NCBI RefSeq assembly: GCF_024699945.1 | Contig: NZ_JAJOMY010000001.1 | Span: 2,170,001-2,234,000 of the forward strand | DNA: 64,000 bases | Direction: 5' to 3' | DNA from: Phenylobacterium sp. J426 | Lineage (GTDB): Bacteria; Pseudomonadota; Alphaproteobacteria; Caulobacterales; Caulobacteraceae | Shown: positions 38,423 through 46,427 of the stretch, piece after piece | Position numbering within the stretch: the stretch's first letter is position 1 | Layout of the letters: each line of letters starts with the position of its first letter | Position numbers and translations under genes: made by a program | The notes under the pieces: generated by a model | Databases searched by the model: none | What the model was told of the DNA's origin: nothing | The model's input: the letters and a program-made list of their open reading frames with translations, nothing else

Positions 38423-39813
38423 TCAGCCCGGCGAGATCATCTTCTCCGGCCGCACCCACTCGTCGAACTCCTCGTTCGTCAGATAACCGCCGCCGACGGC
38501 TTCCTCGCGCAGGGTGGTGCCGTTCTTGTGCGCCGCCTTGGCGATCTTGGCGCAGTTGTCGTAGCCCAGCTTGCCGTTCAGCGCGGTCACCAGCATGAGC
38601 GAGCGCTCGAGGTTCTGGCGGATGTTGTCCTCCCGCGCCTCGGTCCCCTTCACCATGTTGTCGGTGAAGCTGATCGCGCCGTCCGCCAGCAGGCGGCACG
38701 ACTGCAGGAAGTTGTAGGCCATCACCGGGTTGAACACGTTCAGCTCGAAGTGCCCCTGGCTGCCGGCGAAGGCCATCGCCGTCTGGTTGCCCATGATGTG
38801 GGCGCAGACCATCGTCAGGGCCTCGGCCTGGGTGGGGTTCACCTTGCCGGGCATGATCGAGCTGCCCGGCTCGTTCTCGGGCAGCGCCAGCTCGCCGAGG
38901 CCGGCGCGCGGTCCCGAGCCCAGGAAGCGCAGGTCGTTGGCGATCTTGAACAGGGCCCCGGCCGCCGCCGTCAGCGCGCCGTGGCTGAACACCATGGCGT
39001 CGTGCGCCGCCAGGGCCTCGAACTTGTTCGGCGCGGTGACGAAGGGCAGCTTGGTGATCTTGGCGATCTTCTCGGCCACCAGCTCGGCGAAGCCCACCGG
39101 CGCGTTGAGGCCCGTGCCCACCGCGGTGCCGCCCTGGGCCAGCTCGTAGAGTCCGTAGAGCGTCTCCTTGATCCGCCGCACCGACATGGCGACCTGGTGC
39201 GAATAGCCGCCGAACTCCTGGCCCAGGGTCAGCGGGGTGGCGTCCTGGGTGTGGGTGCGCCCGATCTTGATGATGTGGGCGAACTCGTCCGACTTGGCCT
39301 TCAGCGCCGCGTGCAGGTGCTCCAGCGCCGGCATCACCGACCGCGCCACCTCTTCCGCCGCGGCGATGTGCATCGCCGTCGGATAGGTGTCGTTCGACGA
39401 CTGGCTCATGTTGACGTGGTCGTTCGGGTGGACGGGCGTCTTCGAGCCCATCTCGCCACCCATCATCTCGATCGCGCGGTTCGAGATCACCTCGTTGGCG
39501 TTCATGTTCGACTGGGTGCCCGACCCGGTCTGCCAGACCACCAGCGGGAAGTGGTCGTCCAGCTTGCCGTCGATCACCTCCTGGGCGGCCAGCACGATGT
39601 ACTTGCCGATCTCGGGATCGAGCTTGCCGAGCTCCATGTTGGCCTCGGCGGCGGCGCGCTTCACGACGCCCAGCGCCTTGATCACCGGCTTCGGCTGGCG
39701 CTCCCACCCGATCTTGAAGTTGCCGAGGCTGCGCTGGGTCTGGGCCCCCAGTACCGGTCGGCGGCGACGTCGATCGGGCCGAAGGTGTCGGTCTCGGTGC
39801 GGGTGGCGCTCAC
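38423..39813 (-). pseudogene. fumC: Class II fumarate hydratase FumC, one frameshift near the N-terminus
   Basis: Fumarase hydrates fumarate to malate in the TCA cycle. The main frame runs [27 protein letters not shown] and has [36 protein letters not shown] and the signature [13 protein letters not shown]. The first ~22 residues ([22 protein letters not shown]) are in another frame from a GTG at 39811-39813, which has GGAGG just upstream. One base is missing near the C run 39745-39749. Corrected length is about 464 residues, normal for FumC. It is probably a sequence error. Confidence 0.9.
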
Positions 39814-39897
39814 GGCGGGGACCTCCAAAGGAAACAGGCCGCCGGTTTAGCGAGACGGCGCGAGACTGCAAGGCGCCCTTGCGTCTAGGTAGGGCGC

Positions 39898-40254
39898 ATG
39901 ACCGACGGCTGGACATCCCACGGCAAGGTTCGCGCCCGCGAGGCCGAGGGCCTGCTCGAGGTCACCGTCGACGGCCTGACCACCCAGGCCAAGTACTACA
40001 AGCCGCTGATCTACGAGTTCTTCCGCAAGGCCTGGCGCGGCTCGCGACCCGCCTGGGGCGAGTTCTCGGTCGAGATCGGCATGGAATACGTCGGCGACCC
40101 GCCCTGGCTCGATCTCGACAACCTGGCCAAGGCCATCCTCGACGCCATCAAGGGCTACGCCTTCCACGACGACGCCCAGGTCGCCCGTCTGCTGGTGGAG
40201 CGCCGCCCCGGCGAGCGCGAGCGCATCACCGTCCTCGTGCGGAAGCTCAGCTAG
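39898..40254 (+). CDS. RusA-family Holliday-junction endonuclease-like protein
   Basis: 118 residues. The block [26 protein letters not shown] contains the acidic residues that define RusA resolvases (DLDN, the later Asp of LDAIKG, and DD before QV). [12 protein letters not shown] and a basic N-terminus also fit. RusA cuts four-way junctions and is usually found in prophages. Here no other phage gene is nearby, so it is either a domesticated chromosomal copy or a related nuclease. It overlaps the 3' end of the opposing DUF4440-like gene by eight bases. Confidence 0.8.
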   Translation: MTDGWTSHGKVRAREAEGLLEVTVDGLTTQAKYYKPLIYEFFRKAWRGSRPAWGEFSVEIGMEYVGDPPWLDLDNLAKAILDAIKGYAFHDDAQVARLLVERRPGERERITVLVRKLS

Positions 40255-40723
40255 CCTCGATCGCCGAGACGTGGTTGAGGGCGATCACCCAGCGCCCGCC
40301 CACCTTGCGCATCAGCCGGGTGTTGATCCCCTCCTGCGCGCGCCGCCCGCCTTCCAGCTTGTAGCGGCTGATCAGCTGCGCCGCATCGGGGCCGAGCATC
40401 TCGACCTTGATGTCGTGGAAGTGAAGCTGCCCTTGCGAGCCTGGCGCCCCGCCGTAGTCGCGGACGTAGTGGTCCAGCGTCCCCTGCCAGCCGTCCTGGA
40501 ACTTGCCCCGAGAGACGAACACCACGCCCGGGTTCAGGAAGCCCGCCATGTAGCCCTCGAAGTCGCCGCGGTTCCACGCCGCCTCCATGTCGGCGATCAC
40601 CCGGCGGATCGCCGCGGCCTCCCGGGCCTCGTCCACCGGCGGGCAGGTCGCCGCGGACGCCGGTTCCGCGGCCAGGCTGGCGGCGGCGAGGGTCAGCAGG
40701 TCGCGGCGGGCAGGGCGGGGCAT
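40247..40723 (-). CDS. Exported SnoaL/DUF4440-like (NTF2 fold) protein
   Basis: 158 residues. The N-terminus MPRPARRDLLTLAAASLAAEPASA carries a twin-arginine-like RRDLLTL before a hydrophobic stretch, so Tat or Sec export is likely. The mature part (EAAAIRRVIADMEAAWNRGDFEGYMAGF, VVFVSRGKFQDGWQGTLDHYVRDY, ending with RWVIALNHVSAIE) is the cone-shaped NTF2-like fold of the DUF4440/SgcJ group. It includes enzymes and binding proteins of unknown role. No clear catalytic set can be assigned. Confidence 0.75.
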   Translation of the reverse strand: MPRPARRDLLTLAAASLAAEPASAATCPPVDEAREAAAIRRVIADMEAAWNRGDFEGYMAGFLNPGVVFVSRGKFQDGWQGTLDHYVRDYGGAPGSQGQLHFHDIKVEMLGPDAAQLISRYKLEGGRRAQEGINTRLMRKVGGRWVIALNHVSAIEAS

Positions 40724-40784
40724 GGAGATCTCCGGAGCGGCGTAGGCCGGACCCTGGCCAGCGCCGCGCCGCCGCGCAAGCCGG

Positions 40785-41198
40785 TCAGTGTTGGTTCGGC
40801 GTGATCGTCCGGGCCGCGTCGGCGCAGGCCTGGGCGCAGCGCCGGCAGGCCTCGGCGCAGATCCGGCAATGCTCGTGCATCCCGGCGTGCTGCTCGCATT
40901 CGGCCGCGCACAGGCTGCACGCCTGTTCGCAGGTGTTCAGCATGGTCAGCAGCAGCTCCTCGTTCGAGCCGGTTCGCCGGGTGGCGACGCTGGCCGTCAC
41001 CGCGCAGATGTCGGCGCAGTCGAGGTCGGTGCGGATGCACTGGCGCAGGTCGGCGACCATCTCCTCGCCCAGGCACGCGTCGGCGCAGCTGGTGCAGATC
41101 TGGGCGCAGTCCAGGCATTCCTCGATGCAGCGGATCAGGGTGTCGTTGGTGCTGCCGCGGACGTGCGGATGCGTCGAGATCATCTCGTGGGCGTGCAT
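40785..41198 (-). CDS. Cys-rich four-helix-bundle copper-storage-type protein (DUF326/Csp)
   Basis: 137 residues from the ATG at 41196-41198, which has AAGGAG eight bases upstream. About 21 cysteines are spaced at CxxxC and CxxC intervals through all helices (RCIEECLDCAQICTSCADAC; CIRTDLDCADIC; CEQACSLCAAECEQHAGMHEHC; CRRCAQACADA), with several His. This is the pattern of Csp proteins, whose Cys-lined bundle core holds many Cu(I) ions. There is no signal peptide, so a cytosolic Csp3-like store is likely. Binding of copper is inferred, as no other copper gene adjoins it. Confidence 0.85.
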   Translation of the reverse strand: MHAHEMISTHPHVRGSTNDTLIRCIEECLDCAQICTSCADACLGEEMVADLRQCIRTDLDCADICAVTASVATRRTGSNEELLLTMLNTCEQACSLCAAECEQHAGMHEHCRICAEACRRCAQACADAARTITPNQH

Positions 41199-41281
41199 CG
41201 CCGGTCTCCTTCGCGTGGGTGGCTCGAGGTCCAACCCACGGGCGCGCCGGCTGTTCCGCCGTCACGTCGGCTGACCTGCCG

Positions 41282-41617
41282 TCAGGGCCAGCGGCCGTCC
41301 GGCTCGCCCACGTGCAGGACGACCTCGTCCCGGGGGCCGGCGCAGGCCCAGCCCGAGGCGGTCGCGGTCTTCCAGCGGTAGCCTTCCCGCGCCCGCCAGC
41401 ACTCCGGGCCTTCCATCTGGGCGACCTCGGCCGCGCCGTGGCCGGCGCGCGCCACCGCGCGTTCCACATTGTCCATCCGGCGGTCGACGGTCCAGACGTG
41501 CGCCGCCAGGCCGGCGCCCGCCAGCACGACCAGGCTGACCGCGCCAATCAGGAGCGGCAGCCGCGCCCCGGGGCCTCGGGCGCCGTCGAGGGTGTTGTCC
41601 AGGGGGTTGCCGCGCAT
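41282..41617 (-). CDS. Single-pass membrane protein of unknown function
   Basis: 111 residues from the ATG at 41615-41617, preceded by GGGAG; an in-frame ATG at about 41648-41650 is possible. A single transmembrane helix (RLPLLIGAVSLVVLAGAGLAAHV, residues ~20-42) is followed by a ~65-residue extracytoplasmic domain. That domain has two Cys (ECWRAREGYRWKTATASGWACAG) that could pair. No family is recognised. It lies downstream of the sciP terminator on the same strand. Confidence 0.6.
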   Translation of the reverse strand: MRGNPLDNTLDGARGPGARLPLLIGAVSLVVLAGAGLAAHVWTVDRRMDNVERAVARAGHGAAEVAQMEGPECWRAREGYRWKTATASGWACAGPRDEVVLHVGEPDGRWP

Positions 41618-41665
41618 CGCCTGCGCTCCCGTCCAGTTGACAGCTGTCATTTGTCCAGGGAGCCG

Positions 41666-41691
41666 CGTTCCGGTCAAGCGAAACCGGAACG
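41666..41691. other. Hairpin in the intergenic region upstream of the membrane-protein gene
   Basis: CGTTCCGGT (41666-41674) and ACCGGAACG (41683-41691) pair perfectly around an 8-base loop. It lies just beyond the sciP terminator and 49 bases before the downstream gene start. It may be an operator or a second terminator stem. Confidence 0.5.
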
Positions 41692-41695
41692 AAAA

Positions 41696-41725
41696 CGGCC
41701 GCGCCCGGAGGGATGGGCGCGGCCG
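41696..41725 (-). terminator. Rho-independent terminator after sciP
   Basis: CGGCCGCGCCC (41696-41706) and GGGCGCGGCCG (41715-41725) form an 11-bp stem. On the minus strand it is followed by TTTTCG. It lies 36 bases beyond the sciP stop. Confidence 0.8.
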
Positions 41726-41760
41726 GTACTTCGCGAACCTGTCCGGGGGAAGTTAGCGGT

Positions 41761-42051
41761 TCAGCGATACTGTTGCAGGCGGGTGGTCCGCAGGCCGGCC
41801 ATCCCGTGACGATCGATGGAACGCTGCCAGGACAGGAACTCGTCGCTGGTCAGCGAATAGCGCTCGAGGGCGTCCTCCAGCGAGATCAGCCCGCCGCGCA
41901 CGGCGGCGACCACCTCCGCCTTGCGACGGATCACCCACCGGCCCGTGTTGGGCGGCGGCAGGTCCTTGATCGTCAGAGGCGCGCCGGTCGGGCCGATGAC
42001 GTAACTCTCGCCCCGGCTGTTCGTGCGCAGCTGCTGCGTCTGTTGCAACAT
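41761..42051 (-). CDS. sciP: DUF1153 protein, CtrA inhibitor SciP
   Basis: 96 residues. The block GPTGAPLTIKDLPPPNTGRWVIRRKAEVVAAVRGGLISLEDALERYSLTSDEFLSWQRSIDRHGMAGLRTTRLQQYR is the DUF1153 winged-helix-type fold. SciP in Caulobacter binds CtrA and blocks its access to RNA polymerase in swarmer cells, and also recognises DNA. The Caulobacter gene likewise sits by the hook genes. Here it follows flgE on the same strand with a 168-base gap containing its own putative control elements. It therefore ties cell-cycle control to flagellar timing, as inferred from the family. Confidence 0.88.
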   Translation of the reverse strand: MLQQTQQLRTNSRGESYVIGPTGAPLTIKDLPPPNTGRWVIRRKAEVVAAVRGGLISLEDALERYSLTSDEFLSWQRSIDRHGMAGLRTTRLQQYR

Positions 42052-42180
42052 GGCTATTCTAGCCTTCCCACCATCACTGTTGATGGGGACAATAGGCCGC
42101 GCCCGTTACCGGCCGCTGAATCGCTACAGTAAAGAAACAACTAACCATACACTCCCCCGTGTACCAATTTGATACTGTTC

Positions 42181-42211
42181 TAACCGTTTACGCCGGTTAA
42201 CCTATGCTAAC
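42181..42211. promoter_or_regulatory. Candidate CtrA-type/dyad site upstream of sciP
   Basis: TAACCG (42181-42186), seven bases, then CGGTTA (42194-42199) is a perfect dyad. Overlapping it, TTAA (42197-42200), six bases and CTAAC (42207-42211) nearly match the CtrA box TTAA-N7-TTAAC. The site lies about 130-160 bases before the sciP start. Binding by CtrA is inferred. Confidence 0.35.
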
Positions 42212-42219
42212 GGGAAGTT

Positions 42220-43596
42220 TTATCGCTTGATGTTGATGAGCTCTTCCAACATCTGATCTGCGGTCGTGATGATCTTGGATGATGCTGAATAGGCCTTCTG
42301 CGTTGCAATCAGGCCCGTGAATTCAGCGGAAAGATCGACGGTCGAAGCCTCGAGGCTGGAGGGCGAGATCGCGCCCGCGCCGCCGATGCCGGCCTCCTTG
42401 ATGGTCATCTCGCCCGCCGGGATCGTCGGCCGGTAGGCGTTTCCGCTCACCGAGCGGAGGGCATTGGCGTTCGGGAAGGTGGCGACGCCGATCTTGGCGA
42501 TCCTGCGGATCTGGCTGTTGTCGTAGATCGCCGAGACGATGCCGTCCTCGTCCACCTCGATGGCGATGACGTTGCCCACGCCCGCGCCGTCCGAGGCGAT
42601 CGAGTTCACGGTCGAGGTCGACGAGTACTGGCTGAGCTTGGCCAGGTCCAGGTCCAGCGACTGGGCGGCCAGGCCCAGGCCGGCCGCCCAGCGCGGCGTG
42701 GCGCCGGCCGAGGCGTTGAGGTTCAGCGTCTGCAGCGCCGCCGTGGTGGTCCCAAGGTTGATGGTGCCGTCGGCGTTGAAGTTCACGGTGCCGCGCGCCA
42801 GTTGGCCCGGCGGCGTGCCGGCGGCCAGGTCCACCGCCGTGGCCGGCACGGCGTAGATCTCGGCGTGCCAGGCGTTGGCGACGTCGTCCTTCAGGAACGA
42901 CATGGCGATCTTGCGGCTGCCGCCGGCCGAGTCGACGACGTTCATCTCGATCACGAAGTCGGGCCGCACGCCGGTGGCGCCGCCGCTGCTCGCGTATTCG
43001 GCCATCGAGGTGGCGGCGACGGAGCCGTTGTAGGTCGCCTCCTGGGCCGACACCGTGCCGTCCTTGTTCACGTTGGCGCTGACGCCCAGCCGGGTCGTCG
43101 GCGCCACGGCCGCGCCCAGGTTCTTGACGTTGATCGAGGCCATCGCGTTCAGGTCCGACGGGTTGACGTTGAACGTCCCGTTCGGCTGCACCGGCCAGCC
43201 CTGCAGGTACAGGTTGGCGTCGTTCACCAGGTAGCCGTCGCTGTCGACGCCGAACGAGCCCGAGCGGGTGAAGCTGCGCGCGTCCGCCGGGGTGAGGCCC
43301 GGGCCCTTCTGCGCGACCACGAAGAAGCCGTCGCCGGAGATCGCCAGGTCGGTGGTCGAGCCCGAGGCCTGGATCAGGCCCTGCTGGCTGATGAACTGGC
43401 GGGTCACGCTCTGGACGCCGCCGGCCGAGTACTTGCCCTTCACGGCCTGGGCCGTGACCACGTTGGCGAAGTTCACCTGGTTGCGCTTGTAGGCCACGGT
43501 GTTGACGTTCGCGATGTTGTCCGAGATCGCCGCGAGCGCCGAGGAGTTGGCCACCAACCCCGAGACGCCTGCGAGCATGGCCGAATTGATGCTCAT
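42220..43596 (-). CDS. flgE: Flagellar hook protein FlgE
   Basis: 458 residues. The N-terminal rod/hook motif MSINSAMLAGVSGLVANSSALAAISDNIANVNTVAYKRNQVNF and the domain ISGDGFFVV are diagnostic of FlgE. The C-terminus VDLSAEFTGLIATQKAYSASSKIITTADQMLEELINIKR is the matching coiled-coil half. The middle has repeated Thr/Ala/Asn-rich beta domains. FlgE forms the flexible hook outside the outer membrane. It is last in the minus-strand unit fliK-flgD-flgE, 98 bases after flgD, with sciP downstream. Confidence 0.95.
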   Translation of the reverse strand: MSINSAMLAGVSGLVANSSALAAISDNIANVNTVAYKRNQVNFANVVTAQAVKGKYSAGGVQSVTRQFISQQGLIQASGSTTDLAISGDGFFVVAQKGPGLTPADARSFTRSGSFGVDSDGYLVNDANLYLQGWPVQPNGTFNVNPSDLNAMASINVKNLGAAVAPTTRLGVSANVNKDGTVSAQEATYNGSVAATSMAEYASSGGATGVRPDFVIEMNVVDSAGGSRKIAMSFLKDDVANAWHAEIYAVPATAVDLAAGTPPGQLARGTVNFNADGTINLGTTTAALQTLNLNASAGATPRWAAGLGLAAQSLDLDLAKLSQYSSTSTVNSIASDGAGVGNVIAIEVDEDGIVSAIYDNSQIRRIAKIGVATFPNANALRSVSGNAYRPTIPAGEMTIKEAGIGGAGAISPSSLEASTVDLSAEFTGLIATQKAYSASSKIITTADQMLEELINIKR

Positions 43597-43694
43597 GGCT
43601 TAGTTCCGTTCTTCTCCATTGGGTCCGCTTCCTGCGGAGGGCCGGCTCAGCGAGCCGCCGGTGGAGACGACGTTCTGCCGTCCGGGTTGTGGTT

Positions 43695-44417
43695 TCAGTC
43701 CTCGGCCGTCGTCGGCGGCGGGTTGGGGGTGTCGCCCCCGGTCCCGGTCGGCGTCGGTGCGGCCTGGGCCTGTTTGATGGTGGTGATGTGGTTCCACAGG
43801 ACCGGAGCCCCGTTGACCGTGATCAGCGTCTCGCCGTTCGACTGCTCGACGCCGGTGACCATGCCCTCGATCGAGATCATCGTCGGCACCGTGGCGTAGT
43901 CGCTGTCCTTGGCCGAGACCCTCAGGCTGTAGATGCCGTCGGGCATCTTCGTGCCGTTCGCGTCCTTGCCGTCCCAGGTCACCTTGTGGTCGCCGGCCTT
44001 CGTGCCCTTGTCGACCGGCGGCAGGACCTTCACGACCTTGCCCCGCGAATCCAGGACCTCGATCTTCACGTCGTTGGCGTCGCGCGGCAGGGTGTAGATC
44101 CACTCCGCCTTGCCGTTCTGCAGCTTGGCGTCGGTGGTGGCCGCGCGGACCTCCTTGCCGATCAGGCTGACGGCGGTGGCGACGCCGTTGGTGGTGTTGG
44201 CCACCAGCGACTTCAGCAGGTCGTTGGTCAGGAGCTGCTGCTCCACGCCGGTCATCTGCACGATCTGCTGGGTGAACTGGTTGGAATCCAGCGGCGACAG
44301 CGGGTCCTGGTTCTTCAGCTGTGCGGTCAGCAGCGCGAGGAAGGTGTCGAAGCTCTCCGCCAGCCGGGTGCGGCCCAGGGCGCTCTTGTCTGTCGCTGCG
44401 GAAACGGCGTCGACCAT
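43695..44417 (-). CDS. flgD: Flagellar hook assembly (scaffolding) protein FlgD
   Basis: 240 residues. The N-terminal FDTFLALLTAQLKNQDPLSPLDSNQFTQQIVQMTGVEQQLLTN is the signature of FlgD, the hook cap on which FlgE assembles. The C-terminal two-thirds fits the Tudor-like and FlgD Ig-like domains (WDGKDANGTKMPDGIYSLRVSA). It starts one base after the fliK stop, so the two are tightly coupled. Export signal is in the N-terminal segment and needs no cleavage. Confidence 0.95.
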   Translation of the reverse strand: MVDAVSAATDKSALGRTRLAESFDTFLALLTAQLKNQDPLSPLDSNQFTQQIVQMTGVEQQLLTNDLLKSLVANTTNGVATAVSLIGKEVRAATTDAKLQNGKAEWIYTLPRDANDVKIEVLDSRGKVVKVLPPVDKGTKAGDHKVTWDGKDANGTKMPDGIYSLRVSAKDSDYATVPTMISIEGMVTGVEQSNGETLITVNGAPVLWNHITTIKQAQAAPTPTGTGGDTPNPPPTTAED

Positions 44418-44418
44418 G

Positions 44419-46033
44419 TCAGATCCTCACGTCCACGCCGGCGCTCACGCCGCGCCGCAACCTCAGTTCGCCGGACCCTGCCGCGAGGTCGGCCTCGTTG
44501 GCGGTCTCCAGCGCCTGCTGGAAGGCCCGGCCGCGGAAGCCGTCCCTGCCGTCCTGCCAGTCCTGGCGCGCCTGGCCGCGGTCGCCGGGCGTGTCGAACG
44601 ACAGCCCGCCCGACAGGTCGAAGCCCGCCTGTTCCAGCGCCTTCTGCAGTTCGCCCGACCGCGCCTTCAGGTCGGCGGCGGCCTGCGGGTTCTCGAAGCT
44701 GAGGGCGGCGGTCATCCGGCCGTTCGCGCCGATCTCGACGCGGACGTCCACCTTGCCGAGGCCCAGCGGGTCGAGCTCGACGTCGAAGCGGGTGGAGCGG
44801 GCGTCGAGCTTCTTGATGATCTCGGCGGCCAGGCTGGCCACGGTCTCCGGCGCGCCGCGCACCGGGTGGGCGGCCGGGCCGGCGGCCTGGGCGGCTGGGC
44901 TGGACGCGCGGCTCTCCGCCGCCTGCACCGGGTCGAACCGCTCCGGCCGGTCGGACGGCCGGGCGTCCAGCTCCGGCGCCGCCGGCTTCGGCGCCTTGGC
45001 GGCGGCCGGCCCGCCCTGGCTGGTCGCGGCCGCGGCGGCCGTCGGTCGGGCCGCTTCGCCGCGAGTGTCGGCGCCGGCGTCGCCCAAAGCCTCGGTCCGG
45101 GTCTCGCCGCCGCCCTTGGCGGCCGCGCCCGGCTTGTTCTTCTCGGTCCTCGACGGCGGCAGGCCCGGCGTCGCATCCGCCGCCCGCGCGATCTGCTCCG
45201 GGGGCGCCGGCCTGGGCCAGCGCCGCCGGCGGCGGGACGACCGCGGGATCGGCGGCGCTCGACGGCGCGTCCGTCGGCTGTGCGGCGTCGCCCGTCACGG
45301 CGCTCCCGGCGGCGCCCGGAGCGGCGGCGGCCGGGGCCGGCGTCTGCGCCGCGGCTTGCGCCGCCGCTGGAGGCCCTGCGGCAGGCGCAGCGTGGGCCGC
45401 AGGCGTGGCCGCCTGGGCGGCCGTCGCGAACTGCATCGCCTCGGCCCGGACGGGGCCGGCAGCGGCGCCCGTCGCGGTCGCGGGGATGGTCGCGGCGTCG
45501 GCGTCGGTCTTGCCCGTGGCCGATGCGTCGACGTCCGCCTGGCCCGTCGGCGGATCCGTCGCCCGGTCCGTCACCTGACCGGCCGCCTGACCCATCGCCT
45601 GGCTGGCGGCGACGGCGGGTTGGCCGGCGTCCGGCGCCGCGGCCGTGGTTTCGGCAACCGCCGGCGCTTGTGCGGGCGGCGCGGCCGCCAGGGCCAGCAG
45701 CGCGTCGGGAACGGGCAGGGCGTCGGCGGCGTCCCCGCCGACCGCGGCGATCTCCGCGGGCGGCGTCTCCGGACGCGCGGCGGGGTCTTCGAAACTGGCG
45801 AAAAGCGGCGCCGCGACCGGCGGACCGCCCGGGGGTCTGCCGGCCAGCGCGGACATCGGGGCGGCCGGGGCGAGCGAACTGGACCCTCCCGTCACGCCGG
45901 CGATGTCGGCCTCGCCGAACAGGGCGGCGAGCAGGGCTTCGAAGCCGGCCAGCGGACCCGCGGCCTGACCGTTCCCGCCGCCGGCCAGGCCGGGCAGGGC
46001 AGAGGTCACAGGACTGATCGCAGGTGCGGTCAT
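44419..46033 (-). pseudogene. fliK: Flagellar hook-length control protein FliK, one frameshift
   Basis: The N-terminal ~280 residues are Ala/Pro/Gly-rich and disordered, as in FliK, starting MTAPAISPVTSALPGLAGGG at 46031-46033. The C-terminal Flg_hook domain (VELDPLGLGKVDVRVEIGANGRMTAALSFENPQAAADLKARSGELQKALEQAGFDLSGGLSF) is clear but in another frame. One extra base in the G run 45200-45204 explains the break. FliK is secreted as a molecular ruler and switches the export gate from hook to filament substrates. A sigma-54 type promoter precedes it at 46100-46115. It is the first gene of the hook operon. Confidence 0.88.
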
Positions 46034-46099
46034 GGGGCGGCGGGACACCAGGGCTCGAGGATCAGCGCGTCTTGCGCCGGGTTCATTCGACCGGTCCGC

Positions 46100-46115
46100 A
46101 GCAACCTTCGCGCCA
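46100..46115 (-). promoter_or_regulatory. Sigma-54 promoter for the fliK-flgD-flgE operon
   Basis: On the minus strand TGGCGCG-AAGG-TTGCT fits the -24/-12 consensus TGGCACG-N4-TTGCA with the correct GG-to-GC spacing. It ends 67 bases before the fliK ATG. Caulobacter hook genes are known to be sigma-54 and FlbD dependent. Confidence 0.8.
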
Positions 46116-46266
46116 GAATCGCAAGTGATTGAAAACGCATCGGAACCGCTCTTTCGGCTCCGGACCGGGAGGCGCCGGCGAGGGCCGAAATTGCCGAGCC
46201 GGTGGGGCGTTCCCTGCCGCCCTGCAGACCTTGGCCCTGCAGCGCCGTCCAGGCCCTGCCGCGCTC

Positions 46267-46282
46267 TGGCGCCGGAATTGCG
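46267..46282 (+). promoter_or_regulatory. Sigma-54 promoter for flgK-flgL
   Basis: TGGCGCC-GGAA-TTGCG matches the sigma-54 -24/-12 layout with the same spacing as the divergent promoter. It lies about 145 bases before the flgK ATG, leaving a leader that contains the dyad at 46372-46390. Confidence 0.7.
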
Positions 46283-46371
46283 CAGCACAGCCCAAGCTCA
46301 CCGGGCCTAGAAGGGCCCACCCTTGAAACGATTAGGTTTTCCCGGCGGCGTACGCGCGCGTTCATCCTTCT

Positions 46372-46390
46372 CCCGGCAGAATCCGCCGGG
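46372..46390. promoter_or_regulatory. Candidate FlbD (ftr-like) site between the divergent flagellar operons
   Basis: CCCGGC-AGAATCC-GCCGGG is a perfect 6-bp dyad with a 7-base spacer, downstream of the plus sigma-54 promoter. In Caulobacter flaN/flbG, ftr elements bound by FlbD lie downstream of the promoter in similar fashion. A related CCCGGCGGCG occurs at about 46341. Identity with ftr is inferred. Confidence 0.5.
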
Positions 46391-46427
46391 CGCGGGGGTG
46401 AGCCTTTGCCGGGCGGAGCGTTAAGCG

